In this document: piece after piece, positions 47,969-56,970 of the stretch
How positions within the stretch are numbered: position 1 is the stretch's first letter
Layout of the letters: every line of letters begins with the position of its first letter
Assembly (NCBI RefSeq): GCF_003545875.1
Contig: NZ_QHCS01000001.1
Location: 372,001 to 436,000 of the forward strand
DNA from: Leptospira stimsonii
Lineage (GTDB): Bacteria; Spirochaetota; Leptospiria; Leptospirales; Leptospiraceae
Direction: 5' to 3'
DNA length: 64,000 bases
Program-made: the position numbers and the translations under genes
Notes under the pieces: generated by a model
Seen by the model: the letters and a program-made list of their open reading frames with translations, nothing else
Told to the model about the DNA's origin: nothing
Database searches by the model: none

Positions 47969-48471
47969 GAATCACATTATAATTCGCTTGTATTGGAATC
48001 TTTTTCACATTTTACACAATGTCGGCTGAAAATGGTTTGGCCTGAGTCTCTTGAAAGTGCGCATAACGTTCGAAAAGGGAGAGATGTAAATTCTTCTTAA
48101 ACTTTTTTTGAAAAGAATGACTCGAATCGTATCTTTTCTCGGAGAAAGAATGTGTAATCGTTGAATTTGAGTCAAGCTTCTCAAAAAATCGGAGCGGCTC
48201 GATGAAGAGCCACTCCGGAGAGAATAGTGAAGAGAATTGGATTTCTCCGATTCAAACTCTATGGGAAGTCGGAATCGGAAAAGTTTCCTATATGGAACAT
48301 ATCCAAGAGAGCGGATCTAAAGGACAGAGAAAAATCGGCCAATTCTTATATTTTTGAGGAAAGAGAGGATTAAAGAATAAGCGGAGAATAATTTATTGAG
48401 TAAGTTGCATTCGATTTGACGTTTTTTTTATCAAATCGTTCATTTTGAGGTGAATGAGCGGAAGGGTCCGA
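47969..48471. other. 503-bp intergenic region with minus-strand terminator
   Basis: Between convergent genes. It holds the hairpin at 48191-48216. No other open frame, promoter or repeat is supported. Several poly-T/A tracts occur. Confidence 0.5.
48191..48216 (-). terminator. terminator downstream of the Kef antiporter gene
   Basis: Stem GGAGCGGCTC / GAGCCACTCC (one mismatch) with loop GATGAA; on the minus strand it is followed by GATTTTTTGA. It lies about 255 bases beyond the stop of 48472-50268. Confidence 0.65.
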
Positions 48472-50268
48472 TTAACTTCCTGTTTTTCCCTCTTTTTCAA
48501 GTCGGTCCGCTTCAAATGCCGCCTCTAATTGACGGATGGAATTTTTGGAAAATTGAATGAACTCTTTTTCGTTATGTCTTACTTGAAACTGTCCCTTGAG
48601 AGTCAGTTCATCATGCGCGCGGAATTTTTTAATTTTCTGTTCCACTTCAGAATCCATAAAGCCGAGATGGCTCAAAGTTTCTCCCGCTAATTCAAGAGCG
48701 GAGGCGAATGTATCTCTTCTGATGATTTTTACTCCGAGTTCCAATAATTTAAAAACGTGTTCTCTATTTCGAGCACGCGCAATAATCGTAAGGTTTGGGA
48801 AATGTTTTTTTACCATCTCTGCGACCTTTACCGAAACATCTATATCTTGAACTGCTAATATAAATAAATCGGCTTGTTCAGCGCCGGCTGATCGAAGAAG
48901 ACTTAGCTTACTAGCGTCTCCATAGTAAATCTTATAACCGAATCTCCTCGCCACGTTCACTTGTTCCGGATTGTGTTCTAGTGCGGTAAAACCGATTCTA
49001 TGAACGAATAACATCCTTGCGATGATTTGACCGAACCTTCCGAATCCAGCAATGATTACCCGGTTTTGTTCTTCGATGTTATCCGCTTCCTGCTCCTCTG
49101 TTTTTTTAAAAAATACATCCGCGATTTTGTCTTTCATAAGACCGAGGATCGGAGTTAAACCCATAGACAAGGTCACGACTGCGATCACAAGATCAGCTCG
49201 TTCTCTCGGTAAGATTGAAAGAGTGACGCCGACGCCTAATATTACGAAGGCGAACTCCCCACCTTGTGAAATCGTAACGGCCAGATTGAGAGACGTTTCT
49301 TTGTTTTGCTTTGTAAGTCTTCCTAAAAAGTAAAGAACGAGAGCTTTGACGGACATAAGCCCTAAGGCAAAAAGTATGACAAGAATCGGGTCTTTTAAAA
49401 CCTCTCCGAGATTTATGGACATTCCAACGGCTAAAAAGAAAAGACCTAAGAGCAATCCTTTAAACGGCTCTAGATTCGATTCCAATTCGTGTCGATATTC
49501 GGAATCGGCAAGAATCACTCCTCCTAAAAAAGAACCGAGAGCCATCGAAAGCCCGACTTGATCCATCAACAAGGAAACACCGACCACAATTAATAAAGAA
49601 AGAGCCGTGAATATTTCATGATTTCCGGAAGATGCAACGAGTCGAAACAGTGGCCTTGCTAAAAATCTTCCGGATAGAATCACCACAAGGATCATGCCGA
49701 TCGCCGTCAGGATTTGCATTACTGAATTCTGCGCTCCCGCATTGCTTGTCGATTCCCCTAAAAAGGGAAGAATTGCCATCACAGGAATCACTGCGAGATC
49801 TTGGAAAAGAAGAATAGCGAATGAACTTCTTCCGTGCGCCGTATTTAATTCGTTTTTTTCTCCTAAAACTTGTAAGGCGAATGCAGTGGAAGATAAGGAA
49901 ACGCTAATGCTAATTACGATTGCTTGCGAATTGCTCAAACCGAGTAGTGATAAAATTCCGAAAAAGATCAAAGAGGTGAGAATGACTTGAAGACCGCCCA
50001 AACCGAAAACCGGTCGCCTTAAAACCCAAAGTCGTTGCGGTTTCAATTCTAATCCGATCAAAAATAAAAGGAGAATGACTCCGAACTCGGAAAGATGGAG
50101 AATGCGTTCGACGTCCGTGATCAAACCGATTCCCCAAGGCCCGATGATCGTTCCACCGATGAGATAGCCGACTACGGAACCCAGTCCCAATTTTTTAAAC
50201 AATGGCACCGAAATTACTGCGGCAGAAAGGAAGACGATAAGAGTTATCAGTAAACTGTGATCTTGCAT
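48472..50268 (-). CDS. Monovalent cation:proton antiporter-2 (KefB/C-type)
   Basis: 598 residues. About twelve hydrophobic segments fill the first 390 residues (Na+/H+ exchanger fold: VPLFKKLGLGSVVGYLIGGTIIGPWG, then VSLSSTAFALQVLGEK). A linker leads to a TrkA-N/RCK nucleotide-binding domain near 410 (NRVIIAGFGRFGQIIARM, GxGxxG) that senses NAD(H) or similar, followed by a short Glu/Lys-rich tail. The family exchanges K+ or Na+ for H+ and is often gated by glutathione adducts. Monocistronic. Confidence 0.9.
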   Translation of the reverse strand: MQDHSLLITLIVFLSAAVISVPLFKKLGLGSVVGYLIGGTIIGPWGIGLITDVERILHLSEFGVILLLFLIGLELKPQRLWVLRRPVFGLGGLQVILTSLIFFGILSLLGLSNSQAIVISISVSLSSTAFALQVLGEKNELNTAHGRSSFAILLFQDLAVIPVMAILPFLGESTSNAGAQNSVMQILTAIGMILVVILSGRFLARPLFRLVASSGNHEIFTALSLLIVVGVSLLMDQVGLSMALGSFLGGVILADSEYRHELESNLEPFKGLLLGLFFLAVGMSINLGEVLKDPILVILFALGLMSVKALVLYFLGRLTKQNKETSLNLAVTISQGGEFAFVILGVGVTLSILPRERADLVIAVVTLSMGLTPILGLMKDKIADVFFKKTEEQEADNIEEQNRVIIAGFGRFGQIIARMLFVHRIGFTALEHNPEQVNVARRFGYKIYYGDASKLSLLRSAGAEQADLFILAVQDIDVSVKVAEMVKKHFPNLTIIARARNREHVFKLLELGVKIIRRDTFASALELAGETLSHLGFMDSEVEQKIKKFRAHDELTLKGQFQVRHNEKEFIQFSKNSIRQLEAAFEADRLEKEGKTGS

Positions 50269-50316
50269 TCTATTTCCTGAATTTTTTAGACTGATAAACG
50301 AACTGCATTGTAAAAG

Positions 50317-51072
50317 TTAAAATAATTTCATGAAAGAATATACGAAAGAATGTGCGTCCCCAGGCCACCGGGAAGAAACGTAATTGCCATCGACAAGAGA
50401 ATGACCTCTTTTGATTTTCTTATGATTGTCTCTTAGGATGGGTTTCGGTCCAAAGTGAAAATCACTCGGATCTTTTAGATTCGCCTTCACTTCGTCTTCC
50501 ACAGATTGAGCATAGGTTCTATAATAATCGCCTAACCAAAATCGTGTTAGGTTCCAGGCGGCCATCTCTTGAGATTTTAGGAGTGCCGTCGTCTTTTTAC
50601 CGAAGAGTATCGAACGATTCGTCCCCGGTAGTTTACTCCGCGCGGCTAAAACCACGCCGTGACAAATTGCGCCGAGAGGTTTTCCGCTCGCAAAGAAAGC
50701 TCCTACAAACTCTTGAAGCGTTTTTGATTCTAAATATTCCTTCATACCTGGAGCATGACCGCCCGGAAGAATTGCACCAGAGAAATCTTCCGGTTTTAGG
50801 TCCTTGTACGATAAGGGATGTAAAAAATGAGTGTCATCCGTCATTTCTTGATAAGCGACTCTTGCATTTTTATGAGCAATGAGAATCGGTTTCCAGATGC
50901 CTAAACCTTTTCCGGTAAGCATTCTAAAATCGCCTTTTGCCGGTTTTCCGTCCGGAGTAGCAAAGAACACTTCGAAATTGTGCTCCTTTAAAACCTTCCA
51001 GGGAATAGCGGCCTCTGAGGGATCAAAATCTTCGGAAGGGAGAGGGATAAGAATTTTATTCTTCGTACTCAT
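50317..51072 (-). CDS. DJ-1/PfpI superfamily protein
   Basis: 251 residues from ATG (51070-51072; an ATG three codons upstream is also in frame). A class I glutamine amidotransferase-like fold: nucleophile-elbow motif GAICHG (the reactive Cys), plus AILPGGHAPGM with its glycine-rich turn. Relatives include Hsp31-type chaperones/glyoxalases and proteases; the specific activity is not evident. The neighbouring gpx-ohrR genes are consistent with a stress-response setting, though the strands differ. Confidence 0.83.
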   Translation of the reverse strand: MSTKNKILIPLPSEDFDPSEAAIPWKVLKEHNFEVFFATPDGKPAKGDFRMLTGKGLGIWKPILIAHKNARVAYQEMTDDTHFLHPLSYKDLKPEDFSGAILPGGHAPGMKEYLESKTLQEFVGAFFASGKPLGAICHGVVLAARSKLPGTNRSILFGKKTTALLKSQEMAAWNLTRFWLGDYYRTYAQSVEDEVKANLKDPSDFHFGPKPILRDNHKKIKRGHSLVDGNYVSSRWPGDAHSFVYSFMKLF

Positions 51073-51155
51073 AGGATTCATTCTATGCAGATCTATAAAA
51101 AATCAACCCAGAAGAGACTTCCGGATTTGTTTTCAAAGATTTTATAAAATTCTTC

Positions 51156-51195
51156 TTGACCGAATTCGCTGAATTTAATTTTGTAAAATTAAATT
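51156..51195 (+). promoter_or_regulatory. gpx promoter with OhrR-type operator
   Basis: A perfect inverted repeat AATTTAATTTT-GT-AAAATTAAATT (51172-51195) lies 25 bases upstream of the gpx start. A TTGACC (51156-51161) placed like a -35 puts the palindrome over the expected -10. The arms contain the AATTAAATT word characteristic of OhrR operators, and ohrR is the next gene. Regulation by OhrR is inferred. Confidence 0.65.
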
Positions 51196-51220
51196 GTGCA
51201 CAATCTAAATGGAGATTGAA

Positions 51221-51706
51221 ATGAGCCAAACATTGTATGACCTCACTGCCACTTTGAACAGCGGCAAAGAACAGAAATTGGAAGATTACAAAGGAAAAGT
51301 CCTCTTAATCGTGAATACGGCAAGCGAATGTGCGTTTACACCGCAGTATGCCGCCCTTCAAGAACTCTATAAGAAATACAACTCGGAGGGTTTGGAAGTT
51401 TTGGGATTTCCATGCGACCAATTCAAACACCAAGAGCCCGGTTCGGACGAGGCGATCAAAAGTTTCTGCCAAAGAAATTATGGAGTAGAATTTCCGATTT
51501 TCAAAAAGATAGACGTGAACGGAGACAATGCTCATCCTGTTTTTCGCTTTCTTAGAAATGAGGCTTCTGGATTTTTCGGAAATTCTATCAAATGGAATTT
51601 TACAAAATTCTTAGTCGATAAGAATGGAAAAGTGATCAAACGTTATGCGCCGATTACGACTCCGGAAAAGATCGAAAAAGAAATCCAAGATCTTTTAAAA
51701 AAATAA
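51221..51706 (+). CDS. Glutathione peroxidase-family thiol peroxidase
   Basis: 161 residues from ATG 51221 (GGAG 6 bases before it; an ATG four codons upstream is in frame but unlikely). Peroxidatic Cys37 in NTASECAFTPQY, where selenocysteine enzymes have U, then GFPCDQFKHQEPG (resolving Cys in the second motif) and KWNFTKFLVDKNG. Bacterial cysteine Gpx enzymes use thioredoxin or glutathione to reduce organic peroxides. Sits upstream of ohrR behind an OhrR-like operator. Confidence 0.94.
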   Translation: MSQTLYDLTATLNSGKEQKLEDYKGKVLLIVNTASECAFTPQYAALQELYKKYNSEGLEVLGFPCDQFKHQEPGSDEAIKSFCQRNYGVEFPIFKKIDVNGDNAHPVFRFLRNEASGFFGNSIKWNFTKFLVDKNGKVIKRYAPITTPEKIEKEIQDLLKK

Positions 51707-51713
51707 GGAAAAA

Positions 51714-51739
51714 ACCCGTTTTGGAATTTCAAGACGGGT
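51714..51739 (+). promoter_or_regulatory. hairpin covering the ohrR Shine-Dalgarno
   Basis: ACCCGT / ACGGGT extended inwards by one wobble and three further pairs, loop GAATTT. The 3' arm includes GGGTG, the likely Shine-Dalgarno of ohrR (ATG at 51746). There is no T run after it, so attenuation or translational control is more plausible than termination. Confidence 0.5.
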
Positions 51740-51745
51740 GATCTT

Positions 51746-52189
51746 ATGCTCGCTAAAGAACTCTACTTAGAAAATCAGATTTGTTTTCCCTTGTACGCTT
51801 GTTCCCGGGCGGTGACATCCTTATATCGACCGATCCTCGAAGAGCTCGGTATTACATATCCTCAGTATTTGGTCCTCCTGATTCTCTGGAAGGAGGATGG
51901 GTGTAGTGTAAAGGAAATCGGAAAGAAATTATATTTGGATTCCGGAACCTTAACCCCATTGCTCAAACGTTTGGAAGAATCGGAATTGGTTCAGAGAAAA
52001 AGATCGACAGAAGACGAACGCTCGGTTCAGATTTTTCTTTCGTCAAAAGGAAAAAAACTGAAAGACAAGGCAATTTGTGTTCCGGATAAACTTCTGGAAA
52101 ATTTGGACATAGATAAAAAAAGTCTAACCGATCTTAAGAATGATTTGGATCGTTTACTGAAAATTCTTTCCGAAAGAGAAGATTCTTAA
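51746..52189 (+). CDS. ohrR: Organic hydroperoxide-responsive repressor OhrR
   Basis: 147 residues, MarR family. Sensor cysteine is Cys13 in LENQICFPLY, the position of the OhrR peroxidatic Cys15, with the tyrosines in YRPILEELGITYPQYL. The winged helix carries LYLDSGTLTPLLKRLEE and DERSVQIFLS, matching Bacillus OhrR closely. Oxidation of the Cys releases operator DNA. Forms a unit with gpx; the operator at 51172-51195 would give autoregulated peroxide-inducible expression. Confidence 0.93.
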   Translation: MLAKELYLENQICFPLYACSRAVTSLYRPILEELGITYPQYLVLLILWKEDGCSVKEIGKKLYLDSGTLTPLLKRLEESELVQRKRSTEDERSVQIFLSSKGKKLKDKAICVPDKLLENLDIDKKSLTDLKNDLDRLLKILSEREDS

Positions 52190-53160
52190 TTCCTCGTTTT
52201 TGCGTGAACGATCGCGCTGATTCCCGTTTCCAAAGAAGTTTTGAATTGGAATCCAAGTTCCTTTTGAATTCGAGAGGAATCGACGATCGAAGTCTCTTGG
52301 ATATATTCTATATTGATTTTTCGATTCGTCAGTTTCGAATAGATCGTATTCAGAATGTGAAACAACGTTAGAGTGAAGCCTTTCATTCGAATCCTGAGAT
52401 AGAATTTTCCCGGAAAAATTTTTTGAAAAATAACCTCAAGTTCTGAAAAAGAAAGGGCGTTCGGATAGGCCACGTTGTAAATTTTGCCGGACGCTTTTGT
52501 CCATTTTTCCATTACGATCAGAATTGTATCGATGACATCGAAAGAATAGACCGTTGATTTTTTGAATTTAGGATTTCCGGAACAAAGAAGAATACCATAC
52601 TGAAAAATACGAAGTATTTTATTTAAAAAACTTTTGCTAGTCGGGCCATAAACGGAAGCGATTCTTAAGATAACGTATTTATTCTTTGAATTTTGGACGA
52701 GAGCCTCGCATTCCTTTTTGCTAAGAGCGTAGAATGTTTTTCCGAGTAACGGTGAGTTTTCCGTAAGAGTGTTTTCGGAAAATCCGTAGACGGAGGTCGA
52801 ACTGGCAAAAAGAACCCCCGTTTTTTTATGTTTAGAAGCGAAGTTAAGAAGCTTTTTTGTTCCGAGTTCGTTTGTTCTTTTATAATCTTCGTAACTTGAC
52901 CCTTCTCCGCTCACCTTGCCTGCAAGATGTATTATGAATTCAGGCTCTTCGTTTATAGAGAGTTCTCCGGATCCATCCAGATCGTACTCATAGAAAACGA
53001 AGTTCGGATGAAAGCGAACTGAATCCGGAAAAGAGATTAAACTTCTCCCGATGCAAACGACTCTGAATTTTACTAATAATCCGGGTAAGAGAATCAAACC
53101 TAATGACCCGCTTCCGCCCGTTAAGAGCACCGTCCGAATCCTATTTTCTCTTTCTTTCAT
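52186..53160 (-). CDS. NAD-dependent epimerase/dehydratase (extended SDR)
   Basis: 324 residues. Rossmann motif LLTGGSGSLGLILLPGL (GxxGxxG, about 13-23), the Ser-Tyr-Lys site with FASSTSVYG and YALSKKE (Tyr144, Lys148). This places it among extended SDR sugar-nucleotide epimerases or related reductases; substrate unknown. The C-terminal 100 residues are atypical and hydrophobic-rich (FTLTLFHILNTIYS). It overlaps convergent ohrR by 4 bases. Confidence 0.87.
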   Translation of the reverse strand: MKERENRIRTVLLTGGSGSLGLILLPGLLVKFRVVCIGRSLISFPDSVRFHPNFVFYEYDLDGSGELSINEEPEFIIHLAGKVSGEGSSYEDYKRTNELGTKKLLNFASKHKKTGVLFASSTSVYGFSENTLTENSPLLGKTFYALSKKECEALVQNSKNKYVILRIASVYGPTSKSFLNKILRIFQYGILLCSGNPKFKKSTVYSFDVIDTILIVMEKWTKASGKIYNVAYPNALSFSELEVIFQKIFPGKFYLRIRMKGFTLTLFHILNTIYSKLTNRKINIEYIQETSIVDSSRIQKELGFQFKTSLETGISAIVHAKTRN

Positions 53161-53288
53161 GGAACCATTCTGATTCTTAAGCGATGTTTAAGAACAAATT
53201 TTTAAAAATTGATTCTATTTTTAATCTCGACAGACTTAAAAAGGAGATAAGAATTGCAGTTCAAAATTTAAACTTAGAGAAGATTACG

Positions 53289-53660
53289 ATGAAACAAATT
53301 CTTTCAGCGCTCATGATTTTAGCATGTCTCTCCGTTCTTTCGTTTTGTAGATCGGAAGACAAAAAACAACCGCCTAAACAAGAATTTCAACCAAACTCCG
53401 ATATCAGAACCTTCGAAGTCGGTATGATCAAAGAGGGAGATAAGCGGATAAAAGCCGAAGCGGTATTAGGAACCCCATCAGTGGAATTAAACACACAAGA
53501 CGGAGCAGTTTTAGAATGGTACCTTGTTTCCACAGAATATCAAAAGAATTCTTATAAAACCTTGGCGGAAAAACCGGCAACTATTGCGGAAGACACTAAG
53601 TTCATTAAGTTGACGATCGATAAAAAAGGCGTCATTAAAAAAATGGAATATAAGCTCTAA
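53289..53660 (+). CDS. Small lipoprotein, function unknown
   Basis: 123 residues from ATG 53289. A lipoprotein signal peptide (ILSALMILACLSVLSFC, lipobox Cys near residue 20), then a charged linker (RSEDKKQPPKQEF) and a soluble domain of about 85 residues with AEAVLGTPSVELNTQDGAVLEWY, resembling the small exported SmpA/OmlA-type folds only in outline. Frame is open 35 codons upstream (from 53184), but those residues are charged and not signal-like, so the later ATG is preferred. Confidence 0.7.
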   Translation: MKQILSALMILACLSVLSFCRSEDKKQPPKQEFQPNSDIRTFEVGMIKEGDKRIKAEAVLGTPSVELNTQDGAVLEWYLVSTEYQKNSYKTLAEKPATIAEDTKFIKLTIDKKGVIKKMEYKL

Positions 53661-54439
53661 TCCGATAAATCGTCGTCCAGTAAATCCAACCCCGCGAGTC
53701 CGAGTAAAAAATCCAGAAGTTCGGCGGGGTTGATTCCTATTCTTATCCCGTAGTAAATTCCTAAATACACTTCCATCTGAAATAGAAAACTTTTCGGGTA
53801 ACCGTCTTTCTTTTTATTGAGAGCTTGTAGCGCATTTTGGATCGATGGGTCGTTTCTATCAAAACTTTGTTCCTCGATAAATCTTCTGTAAAACTCTTCC
53901 TTCTTTCTTTTTCTTCTTTCGGCAACGGGAATGTGATAAAAGGAAAGATAACGAAGCTTCTGGCTTTTGATATTGTATCTTTCATTTAAGAACTCGGGAA
54001 CTTTATCACCTGGGATTTTTGTGTTCTCCAAATTCTTAAGTTCTTCTTGAAGTTCGGGAGATACTTCTTCGTCTCCGGTTTCCGAACTTTGTGTTTCCAC
54101 ATCCAAAGGAAAAAACGTATCGCTTCCGAGAATTCCAAATATAAGTTGTTGAGATCGATACGTACCGAAGTGCCCACCTCTCAATCCGTAACCCTTTCCC
54201 AAATCTCTTCGACCGGGAGAAGATTCTCCTCCTTGAAATACAAAACCCGCGGCGAGAGGGCCGATTCGTAAACCGGCACCGTATCCTGGATTCTCGATTC
54301 CGGCGGTGAAGATGTCTTTGAAATCATTCTTACGATTTTGCAGATACGTGGAGCAATTGGTCGAAATAAGAAACGTGAATATGACAAAGGAAAAAAATAA
54401 GAATTCCTTGCATGGATTTCTGGATTTGTATAAAATCAC
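53657..54439 (-). CDS. Leptospira-type lipoprotein or exported protein, function unknown
   Basis: 260 residues. Signal region FLFFSFVIFTFLISTNCSTY (lipobox-like TNC). The mature part has a Gly-rich block (GAGLRIGPLAAGFVFQGGESSPGRRDLGKGYGLRGGHFG), an acidic middle, a basic segment (AERRKRKKEEFYRRF) and a C-terminal acidic/hydrophobic tail (LDFLLGLAGLDLLDDDLSD) after YLGIYYGIRIGINPAE. No recognised domain. Similar architecture occurs in small Leptospira lipoproteins. Overlaps convergent gene by 4 bases. Confidence 0.7.
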   Translation of the reverse strand: MILYKSRNPCKEFLFFSFVIFTFLISTNCSTYLQNRKNDFKDIFTAGIENPGYGAGLRIGPLAAGFVFQGGESSPGRRDLGKGYGLRGGHFGTYRSQQLIFGILGSDTFFPLDVETQSSETGDEEVSPELQEELKNLENTKIPGDKVPEFLNERYNIKSQKLRYLSFYHIPVAERRKRKKEEFYRRFIEEQSFDRNDPSIQNALQALNKKKDGYPKSFLFQMEVYLGIYYGIRIGINPAELLDFLLGLAGLDLLDDDLSD

Positions 54440-54546
54440 AAGCCCACTCTCTTTTCTTTTACTACTTAGGCAACCCAGAAAAAGAAAACGGAAACGAACG
54501 TTTTCTGATTGTTCCTTAAATTCTTAAGCTCTCAATAGCAATTAGA

Positions 54547-56970
54547 ATGGAAGAAATAAAACCATCCGAAGAAATTCTAAAAAATATCGCCGTTTTGGGA
54601 GGGGGACCTATGGGAGTCTTTCTTTCCACATATCTCGCGCCGAAAACAGAAAAAATGTTTCTCTGGTATGACGATCGTAAACGCGCTGAAAAAATTCAAA
54701 AAGAAAGAATCACTTCTCTGCTCGAAGATTCGATTACTCTTCCCGAAAACGTGCAGGTCACTAGTGAATTCGATTTTCTAAAGAATGGTTCGTGGATCAT
54801 AATCATCGCAGTGCCTTCTCGCCTTATGGAAGGCATTATGGACGAATTGTTAAAAGTGCTCGATAAGAATGCTTCCCATTCGATTTTCACTTTTACTAAG
54901 GGAATACTTTCGGCTTCTACAAGACGTAAAAATAATTGTATTACATATTCCGAATATATAGAAAAACTTTCCTCGAAGGCGGATTTTTTAGATATCGAAT
55001 ATACGGCGGTGAACGGCCCAAATTTGCTCGGAGAATTGAAGAGGGGGCATCATAGTTTTTATTGCCTCGCGACTTCGGGACCGAAGTCCATCGAGATTTT
55101 TGATACTCTATTCAGCGGCGCTCGCAATCATACAAAAACGTACAAGGATCTTGTCGGCTTGGAAATCTTTGGGGTCATGAAAAATCCGATCGCAATCGCT
55201 TGCGGAATCGCATCCGGAATTCCCGAGTGTGGAAGTAATTTTGAAGGAGAGTTGATCAGCTTGGGTTATTCCGAAATCACGACTCTTTTAAACGCGCTGG
55301 AAATTCCGATCGAGCCGGTTCAGGAATACGGCCTTGCCGATTTAATCGCTTCCTGTACATCCCGTTATAGCCGAAACAAAGCTTACGGTCATCGCTTTGT
55401 TCGAAAGTTGATTTCCGGAGAAGATCAACCGAATCTGATCGAACGGATAGAATTGTTTTTTAATCCAGCCGAATTCATTCAAAAGGAAGTGAGTCAAAGC
55501 GAAAGTCATGTGGAAGGAGCATTTGCGCTCGCTTCAATTATTGCCTTGGCGGAGGAGAAGAAGATTGAAATTCCTCTTTACAACACTCTTTTCCAAATTC
55601 TTACAAGAAGAGTATCGCCGACAGAATTGATCCGATTTGTTTCTAAGTCTACTTCGGATGAAGATAAGCATATCTCTAAAACTGCGACGAAACGTTCCGG
55701 TTTGGGGATGGCTTCCGGTAAGAAATTTCAAGAGGCGTTAGGAAAGAACGTTCATCGTCATATCAATGGTCAGCCGGGAATGACGGATCGGATCATCAAA
55801 CAATCTTCGTTGATCATAAAATCATTAGAGAAACGTTATAAAGAAGCGGAGGAATCGAACGATATTACCGACTTAGTGCAGATCCCGAAGGAAATTCTCC
55901 TCTGGAAGGAAATTGAATCGAATTTTCACGAAAAAGGAAGCAAAGACCTTTCAAGGATATTAGATTTTTATGTTTCTGAAATCGCGGATGATTATAAGCC
56001 GTTTTTGCGGGACACATTGATTCATCTGATCGCACCAACGCGTTATGTTCTGAGCGGTTTTAAGCCGGGTGCAGGTTTACCGAAAATCGGAGGTTGTGTT
56101 AAGGAAGTAAAAGCGCTCGCTTCAAGATACGATATTCTTTATACTCCGACCCATCGTTCCCATTTGGATTCTGTAGAAGTCGCCTTCGGTTTAAAATGGC
56201 TCGGTCTTCCAGTTCCACGTTACGCCGCGGATAAAAAAGTGATGGCGACTCCCGGTCTTGCGAACGTCTTAAAATCTTTAGGCGCCTACATGGTAGATCG
56301 AAAGAGAAATCGAAATATTCTCTATTTGGAATGTTTGACTCAATATTCTACGATGATGTTGGAGGCCGGTATTCCGACGCTTGTTTACCCGGAAGGAACT
56401 CGTTCGCGCACAGGAGGAATCATTCCGATCAAAACGGGAATTTTATCTACGTCCGTTGAAGCGTATAAACATACTGGATCCGAAGTGATCGTAGTTCCGA
56501 TCGCGCTTTCCTATGAGAATGTACCTGAGGATGAAGAATTTTCAGGGAAGGATAAGAAACCAGGGTTTCGAGATTTCTTTTATAAGAGAACGGAAGTTTA
56601 TATGGATCTTTGCGAGCCGATTCCCGTTTCAAAATATATTCATGAAGAGGATCCAACAGGATCGATCGGATTTGAAATCACGCAGGGTTGGAAAAAGTAT
56701 CGTCGAATTCTACCGAATCAATTGGTAGCGAGAACTTTGATCGAAGCGGAAGCCGAGATAGGATTGAATGAGTTGAAAAACGCAATCAAAGAAACGGTTC
56801 TTACCGAGAAACAAAATTATCTTACTCATGATGTGGAAGAAATCCTCCAAAAGGGAATCAAAGTTCTAAAACAAAGAAAGATGATATCCGTAGAAAACGG
56901 TATCACGAAAGTACTGGACCGGGAATTGGTCCAGTACTACGCAAACATGTGCACGGATGAAGTTTCCTAG
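54547..56970 (+). CDS. Fused glycerol-3-phosphate dehydrogenase / glycerol-phosphate acyltransferase
   Basis: 807 residues. Residues about 12-350 are an NAD(P)-dependent glycerol-3-phosphate dehydrogenase (GpsA-like): VLGGGPMGVFLSTYL, FTKGILSAS, the lysine in EIFGVMKNPIAIACGIASG and GLADLIASCTSRYSRNKAYG. Residues about 480-750 are a PlsB/PlsC-type acyltransferase: HRSHLD (His536, Asp541), GAYMVDRKRNRN, YPEGTRSRTGG (614-623). Together the two halves would convert dihydroxyacetone phosphate to sn-glycerol-3-phosphate and then to lysophosphatidic acid. Both catalytic signatures appear intact. The C-terminal tail (750-807) is helical. Convergent with purT (4-base overlap). Confidence 0.92.
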   Translation: MEEIKPSEEILKNIAVLGGGPMGVFLSTYLAPKTEKMFLWYDDRKRAEKIQKERITSLLEDSITLPENVQVTSEFDFLKNGSWIIIIAVPSRLMEGIMDELLKVLDKNASHSIFTFTKGILSASTRRKNNCITYSEYIEKLSSKADFLDIEYTAVNGPNLLGELKRGHHSFYCLATSGPKSIEIFDTLFSGARNHTKTYKDLVGLEIFGVMKNPIAIACGIASGIPECGSNFEGELISLGYSEITTLLNALEIPIEPVQEYGLADLIASCTSRYSRNKAYGHRFVRKLISGEDQPNLIERIELFFNPAEFIQKEVSQSESHVEGAFALASIIALAEEKKIEIPLYNTLFQILTRRVSPTELIRFVSKSTSDEDKHISKTATKRSGLGMASGKKFQEALGKNVHRHINGQPGMTDRIIKQSSLIIKSLEKRYKEAEESNDITDLVQIPKEILLWKEIESNFHEKGSKDLSRILDFYVSEIADDYKPFLRDTLIHLIAPTRYVLSGFKPGAGLPKIGGCVKEVKALASRYDILYTPTHRSHLDSVEVAFGLKWLGLPVPRYAADKKVMATPGLANVLKSLGAYMVDRKRNRNILYLECLTQYSTMMLEAGIPTLVYPEGTRSRTGGIIPIKTGILSTSVEAYKHTGSEVIVVPIALSYENVPEDEEFSGKDKKPGFRDFFYKRTEVYMDLCEPIPVSKYIHEEDPTGSIGFEITQGWKKYRRILPNQLVARTLIEAEAEIGLNELKNAIKETVLTEKQNYLTHDVEEILQKGIKVLKQRKMISVENGITKVLDRELVQYYANMCTDEVS

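Noticed and set aside
51329..51331. Selenocysteine at the glutathione peroxidase active site
   Set aside because: The position is a Cys codon (TGT) in ASECAFT, so this is a cysteine-type enzyme and no SECIS element is expected.
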